Assembly: GCA_965652565.1 (NCBI GenBank)
Contig: CBFGWL010000003.1
Span: 32,090 to 96,089, forward strand
DNA length: 64,000 nt
Direction: 5' to 3'
DNA from: RSA11 sp965652565
Lineage (GTDB): Bacteria > Actinomycetota > Thermoleophilia > Solirubrobacterales > 70-9
Made by a program: the position numbers and the translations under genes
The notes under the pieces: generated by a model
The model's input: only the letters and a program-made list of their open reading frames with translations
The model's database searches: none
Told to the model about the DNA's origin: nothing
Shown: piece by piece, positions 49,600 through 58,316 of the stretch
Layout of the letters: the number at the start of each line of letters is the position of its first letter
How positions within the stretch are numbered: position 1 is the stretch's first letter

Positions 49600-50967
49600 A
49601 TGGCCGATTCCTTCGACGTGATCGTGATCGGCGGCGGACCCGGCGGCTACGTGGCCGCGATCCGCGCCGCACAACTCGGTAAGCGCACTGCCGTCGTGGA
49701 GAAGGACAAGCCCGGCGGGCGCTGTCTCAATTACGCCTGCATCCCGGCGAAGACCATGTTGCATACCGCCGAGATCCTGGAGGCAGCCCGCTCCAGCGAG
49801 TCCCTCGGCGTGAAGGTGAGCGGCGTCGAGCTCGACTGGGAGGCCCTCGGCGCGCGCCGCGCACAGGTCTCGCAGACGCTGTCGAGCGGCGTGAAGATGC
49901 TCTGGGACCGCAACAAGGTCACGTGGATCGAGGGCGAGGGCGGGCTCACCGAGGACGGCAACGTGCGCGTCGGCGACGAGGTCTACGAGGCCGGGTCCGT
50001 GATCCTTGCGACCGGCTCGGTCGCGCTGCCGATCCCAGGCGTTGAGTTCGGCGGGCGCATCGTGGACACGTGGGGCGCGTGGTCGCTGCCCGAGCAGCCG
50101 CGCAGCATCGCCGTGGTCGGAGCGGGCGCCTCGGGTGCCGAGATCGCCTCCGCGTACGCGCGCTACGGCACCGAGGTCACGCTGATCGAGATGCTCGACC
50201 AGATCCTCCCGGCGGAGGACCGCGACTGCGCCCGGGTCGTCGAGCGGACCTTCAAGAAGCAGGGGATCACGATCTCCACGGGGACGGCCGTCGAGAACGT
50301 CGAGGACACGGGGAGCTCGGTCAAGTTCACCTACGGCGACCAGCAGGGCGAGGCCGAATACCTCGTGATCGCCGGCGGCCGCGGACCCGACACCGAGGCG
50401 CTGAACCTGGAGGCGGCGAAGGTCGAGCTCGAGGACCGCGGCAGGATCCGCGTCGACGAGTACCAGCGCACCTCCAACCAGAAGGTCTTCGCGATCGGCG
50501 ATCTCGTGCGCGGGCCGGCGCTCGCCCACAAGGCCATGGAGGAGGGCGTGGTCGCCGCCGAGGCCGCCGCGGGAGCGCCCACGCATCCGATCGACGTCGA
50601 TCTGATCCCGGGCGCCACCTTCTGCCATCCGCAGGTCGCCTCGGTGGGCCTCACCGAGGCGCAGGCCAAGGAGAAAGGGCTCGATTACAAGGTCGGCCGC
50701 CTCAAGCTCGGCGGCGTCGGCGCCGGCACGGTCTACGACGACCGCGACGGCTTCGTGAAGCTCGTCGTCGACACGACCTACGGGGAGATCGTCGGCGCCC
50801 ACATCGTCGGCAACCGCGCCTGCGACATGATCGCCGAGCTCGTCAACACGATCGCGCTCGAGGGCGGCTACCAGGAGCTCGCCCGGATCGTGCACGCCCA
50901 CCCGACGATCTCCGAGGCGGTGCTCGACGCCGCGCGCGCGGTCGACGGCTGGGCGACCCACGCTTAA
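49600..50967 (+). CDS. lpdA: Dihydrolipoyl dehydrogenase (E3), free-standing
   Basis: 455 aa flavoprotein disulfide reductase that reoxidises lipoyl groups of 2-oxoacid dehydrogenases with NAD+. FAD site FDVIVIGGGPGGYVAAIRAA; redox Cys42 and Cys47 in GGRCLNYACIPAKT (Tyr-Ala instead of the common Val-Gly between them); NAD site IAVVGAGASGAEIASAYARY; catalytic His in RIVHAHPTISEAVLD. AGAGTVYDD replaces the usual loop. A second E3 gene with a lipoyl domain lies at 59683. Confidence 0.95.
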   Translation: MADSFDVIVIGGGPGGYVAAIRAAQLGKRTAVVEKDKPGGRCLNYACIPAKTMLHTAEILEAARSSESLGVKVSGVELDWEALGARRAQVSQTLSSGVKMLWDRNKVTWIEGEGGLTEDGNVRVGDEVYEAGSVILATGSVALPIPGVEFGGRIVDTWGAWSLPEQPRSIAVVGAGASGAEIASAYARYGTEVTLIEMLDQILPAEDRDCARVVERTFKKQGITISTGTAVENVEDTGSSVKFTYGDQQGEAEYLVIAGGRGPDTEALNLEAAKVELEDRGRIRVDEYQRTSNQKVFAIGDLVRGPALAHKAMEEGVVAAEAAAGAPTHPIDVDLIPGATFCHPQVASVGLTEAQAKEKGLDYKVGRLKLGGVGAGTVYDDRDGFVKLVVDTTYGEIVGAHIVGNRACDMIAELVNTIALEGGYQELARIVHAHPTISEAVLDAARAVDGWATHA

Positions 50968-50979
50968 AGGCGCCGGCTA

Positions 50980-51022
50980 CCAGTCGCCAGTCGCCAGTTG
51001 GAGCCCTTGGCTGGTACTGGCG
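50980..51022 (+). terminator. Repeat-rich hairpin after lpdA
   Basis: CGCCAGT (50992-50998) pairs with ACTGGCG (51016-51022) around a 17-nt loop. The left part is built from three CCAGTCG-like units (50980-50999), which recur with two changes at 52550-52569, after the next gene. Confidence 0.5.
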
Positions 51023-51032
51023 CCAGGCGGGC

Positions 51033-51062
51033 TTGACACGGCCGACGAGCGTCCGTTAGGTT
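51033..51062 (+). promoter_or_regulatory. Putative promoter of the secreted propeller gene
   Basis: TTGACA (51033-51038), 17-nt spacer, TTAGGT (51056-51061, or TAGGTT shifted one base). The predicted start is only 2-6 nt before GTG 51072, so the mRNA is probably almost leaderless. Confidence 0.55.
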
Positions 51063-51071
51063 CGCACGCGC

Positions 51072-52544
51072 GTGACGTTGGGACGGGTCACTGCAGCCGG
51101 CGCCCTGGGGGGCTTGTGTGCATTCCTGGTCGCGCTCGTCTGCGCCGCCCCAGCCTCGGCGCTCGTCTACTGGACGGTGACCGGCTTTGCGCAGACCGGG
51201 ACGTCGGTCGGGCGCGCCAACCTGGACGGATCGAATCCCGACAACGGCTTCCTGGCGAGCCCGGACAAGCCCTGCGGGATCGCGGTCGATGACGAGTATC
51301 TGTACTGGACGCATCGCGGCACGACGCCTGGCAGCGGCGGCATCGCCCGCGCCCGCCTCGACGGCACCGAGGTGGATCTGCAGTTCATCACCACCCGCCA
51401 CTCCCCGTGCGGGGTCGCCGTCAACGACACGCACATCTACTGGGCCGACTGGGAGAACGGCGCCCTCAACGGCGGAAACAAGATCGGGCGCGCCAACCTC
51501 GACGGCTCGAATCCCGACTCCGACTTCATCACCGCCGGCCAGGGCGTCTGCGGCCTCGACGTCGACGACGAATACGTGTACTGGGCACGCCAAAGCAGGC
51601 TCGGAGCCATCGGCCGGGCGAAGCTCGACGGAACGCAGGTGGATCAGAGCTTCATCCCCGCCGCCACCTTTGCCTGCGACGTGGCGGTCAACTCGACCCA
51701 CCTCTACTGGGGACACGTAAGCGAGTACGCGGGGGACGGCAGCGTGGGGCGCGCCAACATCAACGGCAGCGGCGCCAACGTCGACTTCATCCCGAACAGC
51801 GCCGGCGTCCAGAGCCCGTGCGGAATCGCCGTCGACGACGAGTACGTGTACTGGGGCAACGCGGCGCCGGTCCATGGCGAGTCTTTCGTCGGCCGCGCCA
51901 AGCTCAACGGCACCGAGGTCGACCCGACCTTCATCGCGACCCCGCTGGCCCCCTGCGGCGTGGCGGTCACCCCGCACGCCGTACCGCCGCCGAGCTGCAG
52001 CGACCTCGACCTCCAAGCGCAGGCTGGCGAGCGCCTCGCGATCCGGCTCGACTGCACCGCGGAGAACGCGTTCACCTACGAGCTGGCCGACCCGCCGGGC
52101 CACGGCGAGCTCACCGGCTTCGACCCCGAGGCGGGGACGGTGCGCTACACGCCCGAAGCCGGCTTCACGGGGAAGGACAGCTTCACCTACCGCGCCACCA
52201 ACGCCGGCGGTCCCTCGGCGCCTGCCACGGTCTCGCTCGTCGTCCGCCTCTCCAACAACTTCAAGATCGCGCGGGTCAAGCGCAACCGCAAGCGGGGCAC
52301 CGCGGCGGTGCGGGTAAAGCTCCCGGGCGCCGGCAAGCTGCGGGTCCGGGGAGCCGGCGTGAAGCGCGCGTCGAAGGCGGTCAGCGGACCGCGGACCTTG
52401 AACCTCCGAGTGCGGGCCGCCGGCAAGAAGGCGAAGCGGCTTCGCCGCAAGGGCAAGGTCGTGGTCAAGGCGCAGCTCACCTATCGACCGGTCGGCGGGG
52501 CGCCGCGCACGAAGACCAAGAAGATCCGGCTGGTCAAGCGCTAA
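51072..52544 (+). CDS. Secreted YWT-repeat beta-propeller with cadherin-like and basic C-terminal domains
   Basis: 490 aa. Signal peptide with hydrophobic core (GGLCAFLVALVCAAPASA), then about six repeats of the type GRANLDGSNPD...CGIAVDDEYVYW, giving a six-bladed propeller related to LDL-receptor YWTD domains. At about 315-390 comes a cadherin-like domain (VRYTPEAGFTGKDSFTYRAT). The last 90 residues are very basic (KRNRKRGTAAVRVKLPGAGK), a tail found on many secreted proteins of this lineage. Each blade holds a Cys in PCG or VCG. Function unknown. Confidence 0.82.
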   Translation: MTLGRVTAAGALGGLCAFLVALVCAAPASALVYWTVTGFAQTGTSVGRANLDGSNPDNGFLASPDKPCGIAVDDEYLYWTHRGTTPGSGGIARARLDGTEVDLQFITTRHSPCGVAVNDTHIYWADWENGALNGGNKIGRANLDGSNPDSDFITAGQGVCGLDVDDEYVYWARQSRLGAIGRAKLDGTQVDQSFIPAATFACDVAVNSTHLYWGHVSEYAGDGSVGRANINGSGANVDFIPNSAGVQSPCGIAVDDEYVYWGNAAPVHGESFVGRAKLNGTEVDPTFIATPLAPCGVAVTPHAVPPPSCSDLDLQAQAGERLAIRLDCTAENAFTYELADPPGHGELTGFDPEAGTVRYTPEAGFTGKDSFTYRATNAGGPSAPATVSLVVRLSNNFKIARVKRNRKRGTAAVRVKLPGAGKLRVRGAGVKRASKAVSGPRTLNLRVRAAGKKAKRLRRKGKVVVKAQLTYRPVGGAPRTKTKKIRLVKR

Positions 52545-52581
52545 AGCGGCCAGTCGCCGGTCGCCGGTTTCCAGGACCCGG

Positions 52582-52605
52582 CTCAGCTGACAGCCGGCAG
52601 CTGAG
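52582..52605. terminator. Bidirectional hairpin between propeller and subtilase genes
   Basis: CTCAGCTG (52582-52589) and CAGCTGAG (52598-52605) pair around an 8-nt loop between two convergent genes. Confidence 0.6.
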
Positions 52606-52649
52606 GCCGGCGGCGCTTACGGAATCCCGCGCTTCACCGCGCGTGCAGC

Positions 52650-54917
52650 TCAGCGGCGCTTCTTGCGCTTGCGCTTCAGCTTGACGGTGAACTTGTGCCG
52701 GCTGACCGGGCCGGCTGCCAAGCCGCGCGTCGCGCGGACACGCAAGGTGTGCTTGCCCTTGCCGACCTTGAAGTTGGCCTTGCGCTTGCAGCTGCGCCAG
52801 CGCTTCTTGTCGAGCTTGCACTGCAGGCCGGCCTGGGCGCGCGGCTCGAACCGGTAGGTCACCTTGACCTTGCGTTTGCGCGTGGTGATGCGCTTGCGCG
52901 GCTTCTTGGTGATCCGGGTCGTGAGCGCCGCGCGATCGAGCTCGCGCAGGGCACCGTGGGCGTTCAGGCGGCCGCCGGTGGCGACCTTGCCGTTCAGGGA
53001 GCCGAGCTTGTCGACTCCGTCGAGGATCGCCGTGCGCAGCTCGGCGACGCTCGCGTCGGGCAGCCAGGAGCGCAGCAGGGCGGCGACGCCCGCGACGTGT
53101 GGGGTGGCCATCGAGGTGCCGGAGAGGGCCGTCAGCGCATCGACGCGGCAATCGACCCGCACGTTGTCGAACCAGACGCCGTCGTCGACGACGTCGTCGG
53201 GATCCGCGATCAGAGCGAAGTAGACGTCGAGCACGCCGTCCAGGTTGTCGGTCGGCGGGGTGCCCGGCATCACGAGCGGCAAGGAGGCCGTTCCCCAAAA
53301 CGGCTCGCTGTCCGCGTAGAGAAAGGCCCCCAGCCCAACCACGTCGCCGCCGCCCGGGGGATAGAGGCCGATGCCGACCGCCGCCGCGTCGCCGTCCGAC
53401 CCCAGCCCGGACGGGGCCTCCAGGGGGTCGTCACTCGTGTCGACGTGGAAGTCGAACCACAGCCGGCACCCGTGCTGTGGTTCCTCCAGGTCGACCAACG
53501 GCGGGAGCGCGAAGGAGGAGGCCCCCGGCTCGTAGTCCGCGCCGGGCGAGTCGGCGAGCACGTACTCAGGCTCCTCACCCTCGTTCTCGGGCTCGAGCTC
53601 CTGCTGCCCCCACGTGGTCGCCGGCGCGCCGGGGGTCGCCAAGGTGGCCCACAACGGCTCGGTGGCAAACACGTCGCGCTCGAAGTCCTCTTCCTCAAGG
53701 AAGTCCCAGCGCGGGTACGAGCTCCAGATCAGCCCGCCCGGCGCCGCGAGATCCACCGACGCGGCGCCGTAGTTCGAAAACCCGGTGAGCTTGTCGTGGT
53801 GGTCGGTAGCCGCGACGCAGATCAGGTTGCGCTGCGCGATGTTGCAGGGCAGGTTGGGGACCGCGTCGTTGTCCTCCCCCTCGTTGCCCGCCGCCACCAC
53901 GAACAGCGTCTCGGGATGCTCCGCCACCGCCGCGGCTACCGCGCTCGAGTTGACGTCCCCCGCGACGGGCCCGCCCAGCGAGGCGTTGACGACGTCCGCG
54001 CCCTTGTTGCCCGCGTAGGTGAACGCCTCGGCGATCTCGGCCGTGGTGCCGCGCCCGAACGTGTCGAGGACGCGCAGCGGCATGATCTGCGCCTTCCAGG
54101 CCACGCCGACCACGTTGTCGTCGTTCGCCGTCGCCGCGATCGTGCCCGCGACGTGCGTGCCGTGGCCGTTGGGATCGTCCGGCGTGGCGTCGTCGAAGAC
54201 GAAGTCCCAGCCCGCGACGTCGTCGACCAGGCCGTTGTCGTCGTCGTCGAGGCCGTTGCCCGGGATCTCGTCGGGGTTCTGCCAGGCGTTGCCGGAGAGG
54301 TCCGGGTGGTCGAGCTCGACGCCCGAGTCGACGACGGCGACCACGACGTCCTCGCTGCCGGTCGTGTAGTCCCACGCCTCCGGCGCGTCGATGTCCGCGT
54401 CGGGCGTGCCGTTCGGGGGCGGCCCACCGGGCACGATGCTCTGGCCCGTGTTGTGCAGGCCCCACTGATATTGGAAGAAGCCGTCGGTCGGCTCGGCCGC
54501 CGCCTCCACGATGAAGTTCGGCTCAGCCCACTCCACTCCCGGAGCGCGGGCGAGCTCGCGAGCGGCGGCGCGCACGCTCTCGCCGGCCGGCAGCTTGAGC
54601 ACCTGCGTGCGCGGGAGGATCAGCGAGCGCGCGCTGCGCGCGTCGACCGCGCGCCGGGCGGCGGCGCGCAACTCGCCGGCGCCGCGCTCGTAGCGCACGA
54701 CGACCTCGCGCGGGACGAAGTCGCGGCCCGCGAGCGGCGAGAGCTCGGCGACTTCCTCGAGCGGGCGCGGGTTTTCAAGCCGGGGGATCGCCCGGTCGGC
54801 GCGCTCGTCCGCTTGCGCCGAGCCGGGCCCCGAGCCAAGCGTGAACACCGCCACGCTCAGCGAAAGCGCGCAGAAGACCCCCGCCGCGCGGATCCTCACC
54901 TGGCGCCCCCGAGTCAT
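52650..54917 (-). CDS. Secreted subtilisin-family serine protease (S8)
   Basis: 755 aa. Signal peptide (AAGVFCALSLSVAVFTLGSG), propeptide-like region to about 135, then the S8 domain with Asp197 (VVDSGVEL), His252 (GHGTHVAG), oxyanion Asn345 (VVAAGNEG) and Ser602 (SGTSMATPHVAG). About 180 extra residues sit between the usual APGG loop (394) and the Ser motif, containing Trp/Asp-rich strands (CRLWFDFHVD, VWFDNVRVDC) that look like an inserted jelly-roll/MAM-like module. The C-terminal 100 residues are basic (KKPRKRITTRKRKVKVTYRF), like the propeller gene's tail. Extracellular. Confidence 0.92.
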   Translation of the reverse strand: MTRGRQVRIRAAGVFCALSLSVAVFTLGSGPGSAQADERADRAIPRLENPRPLEEVAELSPLAGRDFVPREVVVRYERGAGELRAAARRAVDARSARSLILPRTQVLKLPAGESVRAAARELARAPGVEWAEPNFIVEAAAEPTDGFFQYQWGLHNTGQSIVPGGPPPNGTPDADIDAPEAWDYTTGSEDVVVAVVDSGVELDHPDLSGNAWQNPDEIPGNGLDDDDNGLVDDVAGWDFVFDDATPDDPNGHGTHVAGTIAATANDDNVVGVAWKAQIMPLRVLDTFGRGTTAEIAEAFTYAGNKGADVVNASLGGPVAGDVNSSAVAAAVAEHPETLFVVAAGNEGEDNDAVPNLPCNIAQRNLICVAATDHHDKLTGFSNYGAASVDLAAPGGLIWSSYPRWDFLEEEDFERDVFATEPLWATLATPGAPATTWGQQELEPENEGEEPEYVLADSPGADYEPGASSFALPPLVDLEEPQHGCRLWFDFHVDTSDDPLEAPSGLGSDGDAAAVGIGLYPPGGGDVVGLGAFLYADSEPFWGTASLPLVMPGTPPTDNLDGVLDVYFALIADPDDVVDDGVWFDNVRVDCRVDALTALSGTSMATPHVAGVAALLRSWLPDASVAELRTAILDGVDKLGSLNGKVATGGRLNAHGALRELDRAALTTRITKKPRKRITTRKRKVKVTYRFEPRAQAGLQCKLDKKRWRSCKRKANFKVGKGKHTLRVRATRGLAAGPVSRHKFTVKLKRKRKKRR

Positions 54918-54979
54918 GAGCGCGGGCAGACTACACGCCGGCGGGCGCCGCAGGCAACCCCACTTGCCAAGATCTCGCC

Positions 54980-55585
54980 GTGGACTCCGCGCAGGCCGTC
55001 TTCTACTACGACCTCGGCTCGCCCTACGCCTACCTGGCGGCCGAGCGCATCCATCGCGTCTTCGACGAGGCCGGCGCCGCTCCGCCGCGCTGGCAGCCGA
55101 TCCTCCTCGGCGGCCTGTTCAAGCGCTTCGGCCGCTCGTCGTGGGCGCACGGCCCGGGCCGCGAGGAGGGCATGCGCGAGATCGAGCGCCGCGCGGCCGA
55201 GTACGGGCTGCCGCCGATCCGCTGGCCGGAGCCATTCCCCGGAGACATGCTGTTCGCGATGCGCGTCGCCACCTTCGCCACGGAGATCGGCCGGTCGGTC
55301 TCGCTCCCGCTGGCCGCCTTCCGCCAGGCGTTCGCCGCCGGCCGTGACCTGAGCGATCCCGACAACGTGTTCATCGCTGCCGCGTCGGCGGAGCTCCATC
55401 CCCGCGCGCTGCGCGCCGCCGTGGCGCGGGACGCGATCAAGACGGCGCTGCGCGCGGCGACGGACGAAGCCGGCGATCTCGGCGTCGTCGGCGTGCCCTC
55501 GGTCGTCGTCGGTGAGCGCGTCTTCTGGGGCGATGATCGCCTCGAGGAAGCCGCCGCGGCGGCGGCCGAGCTGACCACCGCCTGA
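54980..55585 (+). CDS. DsbA-family/2-hydroxychromene-2-carboxylate isomerase-like protein
   Basis: 201 aa thioredoxin-like alpha/beta protein. The active-site loop is YYDLGSPYAYLAAERI, with Ser in place of the catalytic Cys pair of DsbA, which is how glutathione-type isomerases (HCCA isomerase/GST kappa) differ. GVVGVPSVVVGERVFWGDDR is the cis-Pro region and C-terminal motif. It lacks a signal peptide and should be cytosolic. Its substrate is unknown. Divergent from the subtilase; a hairpin follows at 55599-55617. Confidence 0.82.
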   Translation: MDSAQAVFYYDLGSPYAYLAAERIHRVFDEAGAAPPRWQPILLGGLFKRFGRSSWAHGPGREEGMREIERRAAEYGLPPIRWPEPFPGDMLFAMRVATFATEIGRSVSLPLAAFRQAFAAGRDLSDPDNVFIAAASAELHPRALRAAVARDAIKTALRAATDEAGDLGVVGVPSVVVGERVFWGDDRLEEAAAAAAELTTA

Positions 55586-55598
55586 TCGCGGGGTCGGC

Positions 55599-55617
55599 GC
55601 ACCCCCCGATCGGGTGC
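55599..55617 (+). terminator. Hairpin separating the isomerase-like gene from aceE
   Basis: GCACCC (55599-55604) pairs with GGGTGC (55612-55617). GTG 55614, a possible early aceE start, lies inside this stem, which favours the later GTG 55677. Confidence 0.5.
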
Positions 55618-55676
55618 CCGATCCCTGGAACCTCACTGAGGCCGCAAGTCGCCGACCGTTATGGTGGCGAATCACA

Positions 55677-58316
55677 GTGGACATCGACGCAGTAGAGACA
55701 GAGGAATGGCTTGAGGCGCTCGACGCCGTAGTCGAGCACGACGGTCCGCAGCGGGCGCACGAGCTGATGGAACACCTGATCGCGCGGGCGCGCGTGCGTG
55801 GCGCTGCGATCGACTACGTCGGCCCGACCCCGTACATCAACACGATCCCGCGCGAGGACGAGGAGCCGCTGCCGGGCGACCCCGCGCTCGAGCGGCGCGT
55901 TCGCTCGCTGATCCGCTGGAACGCGATCGCGATGGTGCTGCGCGCGAACAAGGAGTCCTCGGAGCTGGGCGGGCACATCGCGAGCTACCAGTCGGCCGCG
56001 CTGCTCTATGAGATCGGCTTCAACCACTTCTGGCGCGCGCCCTCCGAGGAGCACGGCGGCGACCTCATCTACTTCCAGGGGCACTCCTCACCGGGCATCT
56101 ACGCCCGCGCCTTCCTCGAGGGCCGGCTGACCGAGGAGCAGCTCGACGGGTTCCGCCAGGAGGTCTCGCGCAACGGCATCAGCTCCTACCCGCACCCGTG
56201 GCTGATGCCCGACTTCTGGCAGTTCCCGACGGTATCGATGGGCCTGGGGCCGATCATGGCCATCTACCAGGCGCGCTTCATGCGCTACCTCACAGACCGC
56301 GAGATCCTTGATACGACCGGCCGCAAGGTCTGGTGCTTCCTCGGCGACGGCGAGACCTCGGAGCCCGAGTCGCTCGGCTCGATCGCGCTTGCCGGCCGCG
56401 AGAAGCTCGGCAACCTCGTCTTCGTCATCAACTGCAACCTGCAGCGCCTCGACGGGCCGGTCCACGGCAACGGCAAGATCATCCAGGAGCTCGAGACGAT
56501 CTTCCGCGGCGCCGGCTGGAACGTGCTCAAGGTGATCTGGGGCGACCGCTGGGACCCCTTGCTCGAAGCCGATCACGACGGCCTGCTCGTGCGCCGCATG
56601 GAGGAGGCCGTGGACGGCGAGTACCAGACCTTCAAGGCGCGCGACGGCAAGTACGTCCGCGAGAAGTTCTTCGGCGCCTACCCCGAGCTCAAGGAGCGGG
56701 TGGCGCATATGTCCGACGAGGAGATCTGGGCGCTGAACCGCGGCGGCCACGACGCGCGCAAGGTGTACGCCGCGTACGCGAAGGCGCAGGCCGCGACCGA
56801 GCGCCCCACGGTGATCCTCGCCAAGACGATCAAGGGCTACGGGATGGGCGAGGCCGGCGAGGGCCAGAACATCACGCACCAGCAGAAGAAGATGAACGAG
56901 GAGGCGCTGTTCGCGTTCCGCGACCGCTTCGACCTCGACATCTCCGACGACGAGGTGCGGGAGATCGCCTACCACCGCCCGCCCGAGGACTCGCCCGAGA
57001 TCCAGTACCTGAAGCGCCGGCGCAAGCGCCTCGGCGGTTACCTCCCGGTGCGCCGCCAGCGCGTCGACGAGACGCTGCCCGTGCCGCCGCTGGAGACCTT
57101 CCGCAACCAGCTCGAGGGCACCGGCGAGCGCGAGGTCTCGACAACGATGGCGTTCGTGCGGATCCTTGCCGCGATGCTGCGCGACAAGACGCTCGGCCCG
57201 CGAATCGTGCCGATCATCCCCGACGAGTCGCGCACGTTCGGCATGGAGGGCATGTTCCGCCAGCTCGGCATCTACTCGCACGTCGGCCAGCTGTACGAGC
57301 CCGAGGACGCCGACCAGCTCATGTTCTACCGGGAGGACCGCAAGGGCCAGGTGCTCCAGGAGGGGATCACCGAGGCGGGCGCGATGTCCTCGTGGATCGC
57401 CGCCGCGACCTCCTACTCGAACCACAACGTCCAGATGGTTCCGGTCTACCTCTTCTACTCGATGTTCGGCTTCCAGCGGGTCGGCGATCTCGCCTGGGCC
57501 GCAGGCGACAGCCGCGCCCGGGGCTTCCTCGTCGGCGGAACGGCGGGCCGCACTACGCTGAACGGCGAGGGCCTGCAGCACGAGGACGGCCACAGCCACG
57601 TGCTCTCGCAGACGATCCCCAACTGCATCTCGTACGACCCCGCGTACGCGTACGAGCTCGCCGTGATCGTGCAGGACGGCCTGCGGCGCATGATCGGCGA
57701 GCAGGAGGACGTCTTCTACTACCTGACCGTCATGAACGAGAACTACCGCCACCCGGCGATGCCGGAGGGCGCCGAGGAAGGGATCCTCAAGGGCATGCAT
57801 CGCGTCCGCGAGATCGACGGCGCGAAGGTGCGGCTGCTCGGCTCGGGCACGATCCTGCGCGAGGTCGAGGCGGCGGCGGAGCTGCTCGGTCAGGACTTCG
57901 GGATCCCGGCGGAGGTCTGGAGCGTGACCAGCTATACCGAGCTACGCCGTGAGGGCCTCGCGATCGAGCGCGAGGCGCGGCTGCACCCCGACGGCGAGCG
58001 CCGGCAGACCTGGGTCGAGCGCTGCCTCGGCGATTCGAACGCGCCCGTCGTCGCGGCCAGCGATTACATGAAGGCGATGCCCGACGGGATCCGCGCCTGG
58101 GTTCCGGGCCGCTTCGAGGTGCTCGGCACCGACGGCTTCGGGCGCAGCGACTACCGCAAGCATCTGCGGCGCTTCTTCGAGGTCGACCGCCACCATGTGG
58201 CCGTCGCGGCCCTGCACGCCCTCGCGCAGGACGGCGAGGTCGAGCCCTCGGTCGTCAAGGAAGCGATCGCGAAATACGACATCGATCCCGACGCCCCCGA
58301 CCCGGTGACCGTCTGA
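55677..58316 (+). CDS. aceE: Pyruvate dehydrogenase E1, homodimeric type
   Basis: 879 aa from GTG 55677 (GTG 55614 would add 21 residues and sits in a hairpin). A TATGGT -10 at 55660-55665 supports an almost leaderless start. The N-terminus DAVETEEWLEALDAVVEHDG is where AceE proteins align. ThDP/Mg site: CFLGDGETSEPESLG (near residue 223) to VFVINCNLQ; YFQGHSSPGIYARAFLEGRL and HEDGHSHVL are typical too. It decarboxylates pyruvate and acetylates lipoyl groups of AceF. Stop overlaps aceF (TGATG). Confidence 0.95.
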   Translation: MDIDAVETEEWLEALDAVVEHDGPQRAHELMEHLIARARVRGAAIDYVGPTPYINTIPREDEEPLPGDPALERRVRSLIRWNAIAMVLRANKESSELGGHIASYQSAALLYEIGFNHFWRAPSEEHGGDLIYFQGHSSPGIYARAFLEGRLTEEQLDGFRQEVSRNGISSYPHPWLMPDFWQFPTVSMGLGPIMAIYQARFMRYLTDREILDTTGRKVWCFLGDGETSEPESLGSIALAGREKLGNLVFVINCNLQRLDGPVHGNGKIIQELETIFRGAGWNVLKVIWGDRWDPLLEADHDGLLVRRMEEAVDGEYQTFKARDGKYVREKFFGAYPELKERVAHMSDEEIWALNRGGHDARKVYAAYAKAQAATERPTVILAKTIKGYGMGEAGEGQNITHQQKKMNEEALFAFRDRFDLDISDDEVREIAYHRPPEDSPEIQYLKRRRKRLGGYLPVRRQRVDETLPVPPLETFRNQLEGTGEREVSTTMAFVRILAAMLRDKTLGPRIVPIIPDESRTFGMEGMFRQLGIYSHVGQLYEPEDADQLMFYREDRKGQVLQEGITEAGAMSSWIAAATSYSNHNVQMVPVYLFYSMFGFQRVGDLAWAAGDSRARGFLVGGTAGRTTLNGEGLQHEDGHSHVLSQTIPNCISYDPAYAYELAVIVQDGLRRMIGEQEDVFYYLTVMNENYRHPAMPEGAEEGILKGMHRVREIDGAKVRLLGSGTILREVEAAAELLGQDFGIPAEVWSVTSYTELRREGLAIEREARLHPDGERRQTWVERCLGDSNAPVVAASDYMKAMPDGIRAWVPGRFEVLGTDGFGRSDYRKHLRRFFEVDRHHVAVAALHALAQDGEVEPSVVKEAIAKYDIDPDAPDPVTV

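Noticed and set aside
52695..55352. An 885-codon plus-strand frame
   Set aside because: Shadow of the subtilase, whose complete catalytic triad is on the minus strand.
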